A stretch of 64,000 nt of DNA, taken from Cupriavidus sp. UYMMa02A (GTDB lineage: Bacteria > Pseudomonadota > Gammaproteobacteria > Burkholderiales > Burkholderiaceae). Position numbers and translations under genes: made by a program. Location of the stretch: positions 164,875 to 228,874 of the forward strand of contig LRMT01000125.1 of the NCBI GenBank assembly GCA_001725945.1, read 5' to 3'. Below the pieces are notes generated by a model. That model did no database searches. It was not told the DNA's origin and saw only the letters and a program-made list of their open reading frames with translations. Shown here one piece after another: positions 33,730 to 43,362 of the stretch (the first letter of the stretch is position 1; the number at the start of each line of letters is the position of its first letter).

Positions 33730-36098
33730 TCAATGCTCCACCACGGCACGGCCCAGGGCCGCGGCGCGTTCCAGGTTGGTTTCGAGCTGGCGCTTGCCGG
33801 CTTCATACTGCCGCGGCCAGTTCACGTCGCGGTAGCCGAGCTTTGCGGCCTCGTGCAGCGTCCAGGCCGGATCTGCCAGGTGCGGGCGCGCCACGGCGCA
33901 CAGGTCGGCGCGGCCCGCTGCGATGATGCTGTCGACATGGTCGGCTTCGAAAATGGCCCCGACCGCAATGGTCGGAATATCGGCCTCGTTGCGGATGCGG
34001 TCGGCGAATGGCGTCTGGTACATGCGGCCGTAGACGGGCGCCTGGTCCGGCGTGACCTGGCCCGACGAACAGTCGATCATGTCGGCACCGGCAGCCTTGA
34101 AGGCGCGCGCGATCTCCACCGCATCATCGGGCGTGATGCCGCCTTCGACCCAGTCGTGCGCGGAGATGCGCACCGACATCGGCTTGTCCTCCGGCCACAC
34201 CGCGCGCACCGCCGCGAACACTTCGAGCGGATAGCGCAGGCGGTTGGCGAGCGTGCCGCCATATTCGTCGGTGCGCTGGTTGGTCAGCGGCGAGATGAAG
34301 CTCGAGAGCAGGTAGCCGTGGGCGCAGTGCAGCTCGAGCCAGTCGAAACCGGCTTCGGCAGCGCGGCGCGCGGCAGCCACGAAATCATCGCGCACGCGGT
34401 CCATGTCCTCGCGCGTCATTTCGCGCGGTACCTGCGACTCGCCGGGCAGGTACGGAATCGGCGAGGCCGACAGCAACGGCCAGTTCCGTGCGGCAGCGGA
34501 TGATCCATCGCCTCCCAGCCGAGCTGCGTCGAGCCCTTGCGCCCCGCATGGCCGAGCTGCATGGCGATGCGCGCATCGCTGTTGGCATGGACGAAACCGA
34601 CAATGCGTTTCCATGCATCGCGCTGCGCATCGTTCCACAAACCCGGACAGGCCGGCGTGATGCGCGCATCGGGCGACACGCAGGTCATTTCGGCCACCAC
34701 CATGCCCGCCCCGCCGAGCGCGCGCGAGCCCAGGTGCACCAGATGGAAATCGCCCGGCACGCCGTCCACGCTCGAGTACATCGCCATTGGCGAGACCACC
34801 ACGCGGTTCTTCAGCGTCACGCCGCGCACGCGGAATGGCGTGAACATCGGCGGCACGGGCTTGTCTTCGCGCAGGCGCAGCGCTTCGGCCGGCACACCAG
34901 CCTGGCCGGCCAGCCAGTGTTCAAATTTCTGCACATAGCCAGCATCGCGCACGCGCAGGTTCTCGTGCGAGATGCGCTGCGATCGCGTCAGCAGCGAATA
35001 GGCAAACTGCTCCGGCGCAAGCCCGGCATAGCGCTCGACGTTCTCGAACCATTCGGTGGAGTTGCGCGCGGCGTTCTGGATCTTCAGCACTTCCACGCTG
35101 CGAGTGGCCTCGTAGCGACCCAGCGCCGCGGGCAGCGCGTCATGCGCGGAACGGCCCGACGCCGCGATCTCGGTGGCCAGGTCGATCGCATCTTCGAGTG
35201 CCAGCTTGGTGCCCGAGCCGATGGAGAAGTGCGCCGTATGCGCCGCATCGCCCATCAGGACCACTGGCACACGCCGGCCGTCGGGCAGTGTGTTCCAGTG
35301 CACCCAGTGCTTGCAGATGACGCGCGGGAAGCGGATCCAGTTCGCCGAGCCGCGCAGGTGCGTCGCGTTGCTGATCAGCTTGTTGCCGTCGAGATACCTG
35401 GCGAAAATCTTCTCGCAATACGCGATGCCTTCTTCCTGGCTCATCTGCTCGATGCCCGCGGCGCGCCAGACTTCTTCCGGCGTCTCGACGATAAAGGTCG
35501 AGGTGTTGTCGTCGAAACGGTACGCATGCGCCTGGAACCAGCCGTGTTCGGTCTTTTCGAAGGCAAAGGTGAAGGCGTCGAACAGCTTGTGCGTGCCAAG
35601 CCAGACGAAGCGGCACTGGCGCGTGTCGATGTCCGGCTCGAAGCTGTCGGCATAGCGGGTGCGGATGCGGCTGTTCAGGCCGTCGGAGGCGATGACGAGG
35701 TCGGCCTCGTACTGCATCGCAAGGACCTGATCATCGGCAACATCGGTTTCGAACACCAGCTTCACGCCAAGCGCTTCGCAGCGCGCCTGCAGGATGTTCA
35801 GCAGCCGCTTGCGGCCGATGCCGATAAAGCCGTGGCCGCCCGAGCGGATGGTGCGCCCGCCGATGTGGATGTCGATGTCGTCCCAGTGGTTGAACGCCGC
35901 ATTGATCTCGGCGGCGCTGACGGGGTCCGCCTGCTTCAGGTTGTCCATGGTGGCGTCGGAGAACACCACGCCCCAGCCGAAGGTATCGTACGGCCGGTTG
36001 CGCTCCACCACGATCACCTCGTTGGCCGGGTCCTGCAGCTTCATCAACAGCCCGAAGTACAGGCCTGCCGGGCCGCCGCCAATACAAAGCACTCGCAT
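33730..36098 (-). CDS. 2-aminobenzoyl-CoA (or salicylyl-CoA) monooxygenase/reductase fusion (one frame break)
   Basis: A 789-residue two-domain flavoenzyme. Residues 1-380 are an aromatic hydroxylase with the FAD motif CIGGGPAGLYFGLLMK and the second FAD motif GDAAHTAHFSIGSGTKLALE. Residues 400-789 are an old-yellow-enzyme domain with SPMAMYSSVDGVPGDFHLVH and QLGHAGRKGS. This fusion is characteristic of 2-aminobenzoyl-CoA monooxygenase/reductase, which hydroxylates then reduces the ring, and of its relative salicylyl-CoA 5-hydroxylase. The frame breaks near 34493 (MDHPL then ARNWPLLSA). One base restores 2370 bases. The start at 36098 has GGAG 7 bases upstream. First gene of the operon, behind an AT-rich promoter region. 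RidA in the operon favours the amino substrate. Confidence 0.85.
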
Positions 36099-36140
36099 CT
36101 GTCGTCTCCAGCCAGGCTGCCCCGCCGCCAGCGGGGAGCG

Positions 36141-36180
36141 CATCTAAATCATGTTTAAATATTTTATGCTTCAAATATTA
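36141..36180 (-). promoter_or_regulatory. AT-rich promoter/operator region of the aromatic operon
   Basis: A 40-base island strongly richer in A+T than its surroundings, just upstream of the monooxygenase/reductase gene. It contains a direct repeat TTTAAATATT (36154-36163) and TTCAAATATT (36170-36179), 16 bases apart. This spacing and composition suggest a promoter overlapped by a regulator site. No regulator gene is adjacent, and no single -35/-10 pair stands out. Confidence 0.55.
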
Positions 36181-36210
36181 GTCTGCATGCGCGGACCTTG
36201 CAAGCCGAAT

Positions 36211-36272
36211 CTGCGATGTGCCCCGACAGGCGCACATCGCAGGATTCCGTCAGGCGCCCCGTAAGGGCGCCC
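36211..36272 (-). terminator. tandem hairpins after prpE
   Basis: Two perfect stems follow the prpE stop. One is GGCGCCC / GGGCGCC (36253-36271). The other is an 11-bp stem CTGCGATGTGC / GCACATCGCAG with a 10-base loop (36211-36242). Neither has a T-tract. Together they probably separate prpE from the aromatic operon. Confidence 0.5.
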
Positions 36273-36279
36273 GGCGACT

Positions 36280-38170
36280 TCAGCCCTTGAGGGCCGACTG
36301 CAACTGCTCCAGTGCGACGGGATCCTCGATCGTGGTCAGATCGCCAGGATCGCGTCCCTCCGCGATGGCCTGGATGGCGCGCCGCAGCAACTTGCCCGAG
36401 CGCGTCTTGGGCAGCGCATTGACAAAGAATACGCGTGCCGGGCGCGCCACTGCGCCAAGCTGCTGCTCCACGGTCTTCATCAGTTCGCCCTCGAACGCCA
36501 GCCGCGCGTCCTGCGTGGCGGTGCGTTCGGCGTCGCGGGCAATGCAGAAGCCCATTGCCACCTGCCCCTTGAGCGCGTCCTGCACGCCCACCACCGCCAC
36601 TTCCGCCACGCCCGCGTGCGAAGACAGGCTTTCCTCGATTTCGCGCGTGCCAAGGCGGTGGCCGGCGACATTGATCACATCATCGGTTCGGCCGAGGATG
36701 AACACATAGCCGTCCGCATCGCGCACGCCCCAGTCGAATGTCGAATAGCAGAGCCGGTTCGGCACCGCCGACCAGTAGGTGCGCACGAAGCGATCGTCGT
36801 CGCCCCAGACCGTGCTCATGCAGCCGGGCGGCAGCGGGCCGTCGATGGCGACCACGCCCTTCTGGCCGGGAGCGCATTCCTCGCCGGTGTTCTCGTCGAC
36901 GATGCGCAGGTCATAGCCATACGCCGGCACGCCCGGCGAACCGAGCTTGGGTGGCAAGACCTCGACGCCACGCTGGATCGCGATGATCGGCCAGCCCGAT
37001 TCCGTCTGCCAGTAGTTGTCGACCACCGGCTTGCCGATGCCCTCCTGAATCCACCGCGCGGTGGGCTCGTCGAGCGGCTCGCCCGCCAGGAACAGCAGCC
37101 GCAGGCTCGACAGGTCGTATTGCGTCAGGAACGCCGGATCCTGCTTCTTGAGCACGCGGATCGCCGTGGGCGCGCTGAACATCAGGTTGACCTTGTAGCG
37201 CTCCACCAGCCGCCACAGGATGCCGCCGTCCGGGCGGATCGGCGTGCCTTCGTACATCAGCGTGGTCATGCCGGCGAGCAGCGGACCATAGACGATGTAG
37301 CTGTGTCCCACCACCCAGCCGATGTCCGAGGCCGTGAACATGGTGTCGCCGGCCTTGCCGCAGAAGATGTATTCCATCGAGGTGGCCAGCGCCACCGCAT
37401 AGCCGCCGGTGTCGCGCTGCACGCCCTTGGGCTTGCCCGTCGTGCCGGACGTGTAGAGCACGTAGGACGGCTCCGACGACTCGAGCCACGTGCATGGCAC
37501 CTGCGTGCCGGCCACGCGTTCGCGCCAGGCCGCGTAGTCTTCATCGCGGCCCTCCACGCGCGGCATGTCGGCGAGCTTGCGGTCGACCAGCAGTACCTTC
37601 TCGGGCTTGTGGCCGGACAGGCGGATGGCCTCGTCGAGCAGCGGCTTGTATGGCACCACCTTGCCGGCGCGAGACCCGGCATCGGCGCTGATCACCACGC
37701 GCGGCTGCGCGTCATCGATGCGCGCCGCCAGGCTGACCGAGGCAAAGCCGCCGAACACGACCGAATGGATCGCGCCAATGCGGGCGCACGCCAGCATGGC
37801 GAACGTGGCCTCGGGGATCATCGGCATATAGACCAGCACGCGGTCGCCCTTGCGCACGCCGAGCCCTTGCAGGATGGCCGCCATGCGGTTGACTTCGTCG
37901 TGCAGCTGCGCGTAGGTGTAGGTGCGCTCCTGGTCCGTTTCCGTGGACACCCAAACCAGCGCCGGCTGCTGCGCGCGCGCCGCCAGGTGACGGTCCAGCG
38001 CGTTGTGGCACAGTTGGTGCGTCCACCGACAAACCAGCGCGTAAAGGCGCGCGGCTGTTGTCGAGGACTTGTGTGAACGGGGTTTCCCAGTCGATGCGCT
38101 GCGCCTGTTCGGCCCAGAACCCCTCAGGGTCGGCCAGCGAACGGGCATGCACGGCATGGCTTGCCGTCAT
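36280..38170 (-). CDS. prpE: propionate-CoA ligase PrpE (two frame breaks)
   Basis: An acetyl-CoA-synthetase-like ligase starting MTASHAVHARSLADPEGFWA at 38170 behind GGAGGAG. Motifs: VLYTSGTTGKPKGVQRDTGG (the VQRDTGGY extension is typical of PrpE), WQTESGWPI, GRTDDVINVAGHRLGTREIE, and the acetylatable catalytic Lys in PKTRSGKLLRR. It activates propionate to propionyl-CoA in the cytoplasm. Frames break near 38045 and near 38015, before CHNALDRHLAAR. Restoring two bases gives 1893 bases, 630 residues, normal for PrpE. No methylcitrate genes are nearby, so it stands as a single transcription unit. Confidence 0.9.
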
Positions 38171-38286
38171 GGCAGGTCTCCTCCGCGTCTGCGGGTAATG
38201 ATCGTCCTGCTAGTTTGCCACCGGCCGGGCGTCCTGTGCGCCGGCCAGATGGGCAGGCACACGCGCCGCAGTGGCGGCATCATGGA

Positions 38287-38319
38287 AAACGGGGCGTGCC
38301 GTCAGGCAACGCCCCGTTT
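38287..38319 (-). terminator. intrinsic terminator after mltD
   Basis: A 10-bp stem AAACGGGGCG / CGCCCCGTTT. Read on the minus strand it is followed by TTTTCC. It lies 21 bases past the mltD stop and upstream of the prpE start. Confidence 0.85.
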
Positions 38320-38339
38320 GATCTGGCCATTGCCGCCAG

Positions 38340-40007
38340 TTAGCGGGACTTTGCTGCCCTGGATGCGCCCTTGGACGAGGCCTTCACCGCCGACCCCGAC
38401 TTGGCGGACGCCGGGCGCGCAGCGCCGGAGCCCTTGCCTCCCGCATGGTGCGGCGCGGCTTCCACGGTCATGCGCTTGCGCCCGTCGGCCTTGCCCTTGC
38501 CGGGTGCCGATGCACGCACCACTTCAGGCTTGTCCGCCGCCTCCGCATGTGCCGCCGTGCGCGCAGCCGTGGCCGCCCCGCGGCCACGGACCGGCACCAT
38601 CAGCACCAGGCTCTGCCCCGCCACCAGCTTGGTGCCGGAAAGCTTGTTCCACGACTGCACCTGGCTCGCCGACACCCCGTACCGGTGCGCCACCGACGTC
38701 ACGGTATCCCGGCGCCCCGCCCGCACTACCAGGCGGCGCGCATCGGGCAGGTCGGGCTCCATCGCCAGCATGGCACTGTCGGCCAGCGTGGCGCTGATGT
38801 CCTGGTCGTGGTGGCCCGAGCGCGGGATCATCACCGTCGAACCAGCCTTCAGCCGCATGCCGCGCGGAATGCTGTTGATCTCGCGCAGCGTGTCCGCGTC
38901 GACATTCAGGCGCGCGGCCAGGGCTTCCACCCGCTCGCGGTTGTCCACGGTCACCGCGGTCCAGCTCGACAGCCCGCCGCGATAGGTGTTCAGGTTGTAC
39001 TGGAAGCGCTCCGCATTGTCGAACGGCAGCAGGATCTGCGGGTTCGAAGCGCCCAGGATCACCGGCCGGTTGAACGACGGGTTCAGCGCCTTGAATTCGT
39101 CGAGCGACATATTGGCCAGCTTGGCCGCGAGCGTGACGTCGATATCGCGGCTGGTGGTGACCGTGACGAAATACGGATGATCCGGGATCTCGGGCAGCCG
39201 GACGCCGTACGCGGCCGGGTGGGCGATGATGTTCTTCACCGCCTGCAGCTTGGGCACGTAGTAGCGCGTCTCGGTTGGCATGGTCAGGCTGGCGTAGTCG
39301 GTCGGCAAGCCCCGTGCCTGGTTGCGCGCGATCGCGCGCGACACTGCGCCCTCACCCCAGTTGTACGCGGCCAGCGCCAGCTGCCAGTCGCCGAACATGT
39401 CGTAGAGGCGCGCCAGGTAGTCAAGCGCTGCGTCGGTCGAGGCCAGCACATCGCGACGCTCGTCCCGGAACATGTTCTGCTTGAGCTTGTAGGTCTTGCC
39501 CGTGCTGGGGATGAACTGCCACATGCCAGCCGCCTTGGCGCTCGACTGCGCCTGCGGATTGAACGCGCTCTCGACGAACGGCAGCAGCGCGAGTTCGGTC
39601 GGCATATTGCGCCGCTCGAGCTCTTCCACGATGTGATACAGATAGCGGCTCGACCGGGCCACCATGCGTTCCATGTACTCCGGTCGCTGCGCATACCATT
39701 GCGTGCGGTCGTCAACCAGCGTGCCCTCCAGGTCCGGCATGGCGAAGCCACGGCGGATGCGGTCCCAGATATCGGTGGACGGGCCGCGCAGCCAGTCCAG
39801 CCCGGGCTGATCAGCATTGATGCTGGCGGAGCCAGCCGCGATCGACTTGTCGACGGTAAGCGAGTTGAGCGGATCCTTGCCGCTGCGCGTGGGAGTCAGG
39901 CCGGTCGGGGCGCCGGACGCATCGGCGCCGGGCGGTGTGGGCGTGCTGGCGCAGGCTGCCAGCAGCACCACGCTTGCAAACACCGCCAGTAATCGACCAA
40001 ATTTCAT
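38340..40007 (-). CDS. mltD: membrane-bound lytic murein transglycosylase D (lipoprotein)
   Basis: An intact 555-residue outer-membrane lipoprotein with lipobox VLLAAC (Cys19). The SLT domain (about 110-250) has the catalytic Glu in LPFVESAFNPQAQSSAKAAG followed by MWQFIPSTGKTYKLKQN. At least two LysM-type peptidoglycan-binding repeats follow (about 335-385 and 415-465). The last 80 residues are a Lys/Ala/Ser-rich basic tail. It cleaves glycan strands with formation of anhydro-muropeptides. Located next to gloB, as in many proteobacteria. Confidence 0.93.
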   Translation of the reverse strand: MKFGRLLAVFASVVLLAACASTPTPPGADASGAPTGLTPTRSGKDPLNSLTVDKSIAAGSASINADQPGLDWLRGPSTDIWDRIRRGFAMPDLEGTLVDDRTQWYAQRPEYMERMVARSSRYLYHIVEELERRNMPTELALLPFVESAFNPQAQSSAKAAGMWQFIPSTGKTYKLKQNMFRDERRDVLASTDAALDYLARLYDMFGDWQLALAAYNWGEGAVSRAIARNQARGLPTDYASLTMPTETRYYVPKLQAVKNIIAHPAAYGVRLPEIPDHPYFVTVTTSRDIDVTLAAKLANMSLDEFKALNPSFNRPVILGASNPQILLPFDNAERFQYNLNTYRGGLSSWTAVTVDNRERVEALAARLNVDADTLREINSIPRGMRLKAGSTVMIPRSGHHDQDISATLADSAMLAMEPDLPDARRLVVRAGRRDTVTSVAHRYGVSASQVQSWNKLSGTKLVAGQSLVLMVPVRGRGAATAARTAAHAEAADKPEVVRASAPGKGKADGRKRMTVEAAPHHAGGKGSGAARPASAKSGSAVKASSKGASRAAKSR

Positions 40008-40159
40008 TAAATTCTCGAATTGTGACGCTAAAAGGTTGCGTGATGCTAAAAAAAACGCGCTTTCGCGTCAATGAGATTTTCCAGAAGGGAATTGGATTTC
40101 GATCCGTCGCGGGCCATTGCCAGGCGTGCGCCAGCCTGCGACGGATTTGACCGCATCGC

Positions 40160-40958
40160 TCAGCGGAAGCTGTCTTTCCAGCCGCGCAGTGCGCCGAACG
40201 TTTCTGCGTCGCTCGCCACGTTGCCACCGTGCGCCTTGACTGCCGCCCGTACCGTGGGTTCGCGCGAACGCAGGAAAGGATTGACCTGGCGCTCGAGCGC
40301 GATCGTCGACGGCACGGTCGGCTGGCCCGCCGCGCGCAGTGTCTCGACGCGCGCTTCCCAGTCGGCGAGTGCGGTGTTTGCGGGCTCTACCGCGCGCGCA
40401 AAGCGCACATTGCTGCGCGTGTATTCGTGGGCGCAGTACACGCGCGTTCGCCCGGCAGCGACGCCAGCTTGTCGAGCGAGGCCAGCATCTGGGCCGGCGT
40501 GCCTTCAAACAGCGCCCGCAACCGGTGGCGAACAGCGTATCGCCGCAGAACACGAGCGGGCCCACGTCCGGTACATCGCCGGCGTAGGCAATATGGCCCG
40601 CCGTATGGCCAGGCACATCCAGCACACGCAGTTGCAGCGCGGGCGTCTGCAGCGTCACCGTATCGCCCTCGCGCACGGCTTGGGTGCGTCCGCCGATACG
40701 CTCGCCTGCCGGCCCGATCACCGGCATCGGGGTGCCATCGGGGGCGCTCGGGTGCGCCGCGAGCAGCTCCGCCACACCGCCCTGATGATCGCCATGGTGA
40801 TGGGTGATTACAATAGCGCCCAGAGCCAGCCCCTTGTCCACGAGGAACTGCTCCACCGGCGCCGCCTCGCCGGGATCGACCACGGCAGCATGACGGCCGT
40901 CGTGGATGGCCCAGATATAGTTATCCTGGAATGCGGGGATCGGCTCCACTTTCAACAT
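40160..40958 (-). CDS. gloB: hydroxyacylglutathione hydrolase, glyoxalase II (two frame breaks)
   Basis: A binuclear metallo-beta-lactamase-fold enzyme that hydrolyses S-lactoylglutathione. It starts MLKVEPIPAFQDNYIWAIHD behind AGGAG. The metal motif is THHHGDHQGG, then VPGHTAGHIAY, FCGDTLFATGCGR and the glutathione-site YCAHEYTRSN. Frames break near 40519 (a C missing before LFEGTPAQM) and near 40448 (before RVYCAHEY). Two bases restore 801 bases, 266 residues, normal length. Divergent from the adjacent methyltransferase with only 12 bases between starts. Confidence 0.92.
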
Positions 40959-40970
40959 GCGTGTGCTCCT

Positions 40971-41761
40971 ATGGCTGACCGTCCGATTGTAAGCTGGGAA
41001 GACTGGCTGGCTTCGCCCCCGGGGCAATACATGCTCCGGTGGGAGGCGCAGCAATACGACCGGACCGTGACGGACATCTTCGGTTATCACGCGGTCCAGA
41101 TGGGCTTGCCCGCCATCGACACCCTGCGCGAGAACCGGATGCCGTTCTCGGCGCTCGCGCTCGACCCGGCCAGCGGCCCCCACGGGCCGCGCGCCGCGCA
41201 CCCCGACGCGCGCCAGTTGCTGTGCCGGTTCGACGAACTGCCGTTCGACACGCAGAGCATCGATCTGGCCACCTTGCCCCATGTGCTCGAGTTTGCCGAG
41301 GACCCGCACGAAGTGCTGCGCGAGGTGTCGCGCGTGCTGGTGCCCGAGGCGCGTGGTAATGACCTGCTTCAACCCGATGAGCCTGTGGGCGCGCGCCAGG
41401 GCCTGAACCGTGTTGGCGCCACGCCGTTCCTGCCCACCGACGCGCAGTCGATCGGCTTTGTGCGCATCAAGGACTGGCTCAAGCTGCTCGGCTTCGACAT
41501 CATCCGCGGCCGCTTCGGCTGCTATTGCCCGCCGTACCGGACCGACCGCTGGCTGCAGCGCGCCGCGTTCATGGAAAAGGCCGGGGACCGCTGGTGGCCG
41601 ATCTTTGGCGCGGTGTACATGATTTCCGCCGTCAAGCGCGTGCGCAATATCCGCCTGGTCGGGCCGGCCTGGAAACCTGCCAAGGCCGCGCTCACCCCCG
41701 TAGCGGCCCCGTGGCCACACCAACCGGCACGCACGGAAAGACCCCGCGCGACGACCACTGA
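40971..41761 (+). CDS. class I SAM-dependent methyltransferase (about four frame breaks)
   Basis: A methyltransferase starting MADRPIVSWEDWLASPPGQY. The fold includes DELPFDTQSIDLATLPHVLE, the post-I acidic region, and WLKLLGFDIIRGRFGCYCPP. Two bases are missing near 41350 (EG-RVVMTCFNP), one near 41388 (LWGARQGL) and one near 41712 (AAP-VATPTGTHG), after which the frame ends at 41761. Four bases restore 795 bases, 264 residues. Without the last repair the frame runs into rnhA and looks like a fusion, which I reject. The gloB-methyltransferase-rnhA-dnaQ order is common in proteobacteria. Substrate unknown. Confidence 0.78.
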
Positions 41762-41825
41762 TCCTGCCGGTTCGCACCCATTGAACCCTGAGACAGCCCG
41801 TGCGGGCTGCCCCGATATACGACAC

Positions 41826-42260
41826 ATGCAAGAAGTAACGATCTATTCCGATGGCGCCTGCAAGGGCAATCCCGGCCGTGGCGGCTGGGGCGCGGTGCTG
41901 GTTGCCGGCACCAGTGAAAAAGAGCTGTTCGGCGGCGAAGCCAACACCACCAACAATCGCATGGAGATGACCGCGGTCATCGAGGCGCTGCGCGCGCTCA
42001 AGCGGCCCTGCATCGTGCAGGTGTACACCGACTCGCAGTACGTGCAGAAAGGCATCAGCGAATGGCTGCCCGGCTGGAAGGCGCGCGGCTGGAAAACCGC
42101 CGACAAGAAGCCGGTCAAGAACGCCGACCTCTGGCAGCAACTCGACGTCCTGGCGCAGCAGCACCAGGTCAGTTGGCACTGGGTTCGCGGGCACAACGGA
42201 CACCCGGGCAATGAGCGTGCCGATGCGCTCGCCAACCGCGGCGTCGCGTCGCTCGCCTGA
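41826..42260 (+). CDS. rnhA: ribonuclease HI
   Basis: An intact 144-residue enzyme that degrades RNA in RNA-DNA hybrids. It starts MQEVTIYSDGACKGNPG. The four acidic active-site residues are visible in YSDGACKG, NRMEMTAVIEAL, VYTDSQYV and NERADALAN, and the basic handle region is WLPGWKARGWKTADKKPVKN. Length equals the family norm. It lies 64 bases after the methyltransferase stop and 31 bases before dnaQ. Confidence 0.97.
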   Translation: MQEVTIYSDGACKGNPGRGGWGAVLVAGTSEKELFGGEANTTNNRMEMTAVIEALRALKRPCIVQVYTDSQYVQKGISEWLPGWKARGWKTADKKPVKNADLWQQLDVLAQQHQVSWHWVRGHNGHPGNERADALANRGVASLA

Positions 42261-42291
42261 CTACGACCTGCCGTCCGCTAGAATGCGCGCC

Positions 42292-43002
42292 ATGCGACAA
42301 ATCGTTCTCGACACCGAAACCACCGGCCTGAATGCCGCCACCGGGGACCGCCTGATCGAAATCGGGTGCGTCGAACTGGTCAACCGGCGCCTCACGGGCC
42401 GTCACCTGCACTTCTACGTCAACCCCGAGCGCGACATCGACGAAGGCGCCATCGCCGTGCACGGCATCACCGTCGAATTCCTGGCCGACAAGCCAAAGTT
42501 CGCCGTAGTCGTCAACGAGGTCCGAGACTTCGTGCAAGACGCCGAACTGATCATCCACAACGCGCAGTTCGACCTTGGCTTCCTGGACATGGAATTCCGG
42601 TTGCTCGGGCTGCCGCCGTTCCGCGACCACATCGGCGGCGTGATCGATACCCTGCTCGAAGCGCGCCAGATGTTCCCCGGCAAGCGCAACTCGCTCGACG
42701 CGCTGTGCGACCGCCTCGGTGTCAGCAACGCCCACCGCACGCTGCACGGCGCCTTGCTCGATGCCGAGCTGCTGGCCGAGGTCTACCTGGCCATGACGCG
42801 CGGGCAAAACTCCCTGGTCATCGACATGCTCGACGGCGCGGAAGCCACCGGCGGCTCCGTCGCGCAGTCAGACCTGTCCAGGATTGTCCTGCCGGTGCTG
42901 CACGCGAGTGAAGCCGAAGCGGCCGAGCACCTCGCCGTGCTCAAGCAACTGGACAAGGCCAGCGGCGGCAAGACGGTATGGCAGGAGCCTGCAGCCGCGT
43001 AG
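42292..43002 (+). CDS. dnaQ: DNA polymerase III epsilon subunit (proofreading exonuclease)
   Basis: An intact 236-residue DEDDh 3'-5' exonuclease. Exo I is VLDTETTGL, Exo II HNAQFDLGFLD, and Exo III LHGALLDAELLAEVYLAM. It proofreads for the alpha subunit in the Pol III core. The C-terminal part (about 185-236) is the alpha-binding tail. The start at 42292 is preferred over an ATG three codons earlier by family alignment. It follows rnhA closely; this pair is conserved in proteobacteria. Confidence 0.95.
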   Translation: MRQIVLDTETTGLNAATGDRLIEIGCVELVNRRLTGRHLHFYVNPERDIDEGAIAVHGITVEFLADKPKFAVVVNEVRDFVQDAELIIHNAQFDLGFLDMEFRLLGLPPFRDHIGGVIDTLLEARQMFPGKRNSLDALCDRLGVSNAHRTLHGALLDAELLAEVYLAMTRGQNSLVIDMLDGAEATGGSVAQSDLSRIVLPVLHASEAEAAEHLAVLKQLDKASGGKTVWQEPAAA

Positions 43003-43044
43003 CCGCCACTGACACGGCCCTCAGAAAAAACCTGAGGAAAGGGC

Positions 43045-43073
43045 TTTACAAGATACAGGAACATCTGCATAAT
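43045..43073 (+). promoter_or_regulatory. promoter of tRNA-Val
   Basis: TTTACA (43045-43050) and CATAAT (43068-43073) are separated by 17 bases. A start near 43080 would give a leader of about 45 bases before the tRNA. An inverted repeat (CCTCAG/CTGAGG, within GCCC/GGGC) lies just before it and may terminate dnaQ. Confidence 0.7.
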
Positions 43074-43124
43074 CTCATTTCTCAGCTGCACGACAATGTG
43101 TCAACGCGAAAGCGACGCAGCCTG

Positions 43125-43199
43125 GGGTGGTTAGCTCAGCGGTAGAGCACTGCCTTCACACGGCAGGGGTCACAGGTTCAATCCCTGTACCACCCACCA
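43125..43199 (+). tRNA. tRNA-Val (anticodon CAC)
   Basis: A 75-base cloverleaf. The acceptor stem GGGTGGT pairs with ACCACCC. The anticodon stem CTGCC/GGCAG encloses loop TTCACAC (anticodon CAC), the T-arm is ACAGG-TTCAATC-CCTGT, and the 3' CCA is encoded. It reads GTG valine codons, which are frequent in this GC-rich genome. Confidence 0.97.
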
Positions 43200-43205
43200 G
43201 ATTTC

Positions 43206-43234
43206 AAAAAAGCCAGCCTCGCGCTGGCTTTTTT
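43206..43234 (+). terminator. intrinsic terminator after tRNA-Val
   Basis: A near-perfect stem AAAAAAGCCAGC / GCTGGCTTTTTT with a 5-base loop, 6 bases past the tRNA CCA. Confidence 0.92.
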
Positions 43235-43362
43235 CATTCCCTCTTCCATTTCGCCTCGCCACACTGTAACGCCCCGGTTTCAACGAACCGTCGCCGTCTC
43301 ATTCCGGCACCAGCCCTGCGCAGATACGGTAGTCCGCTCCACCATCGAGCAGGAGCGGAATC

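Noticed and set aside
40071..42260. An apparent methyltransferase-RNase HI fusion protein
   Set aside because: It exists only because of frame breaks near 41350-41712. RNase HI has its own start at 41826 and normal length.
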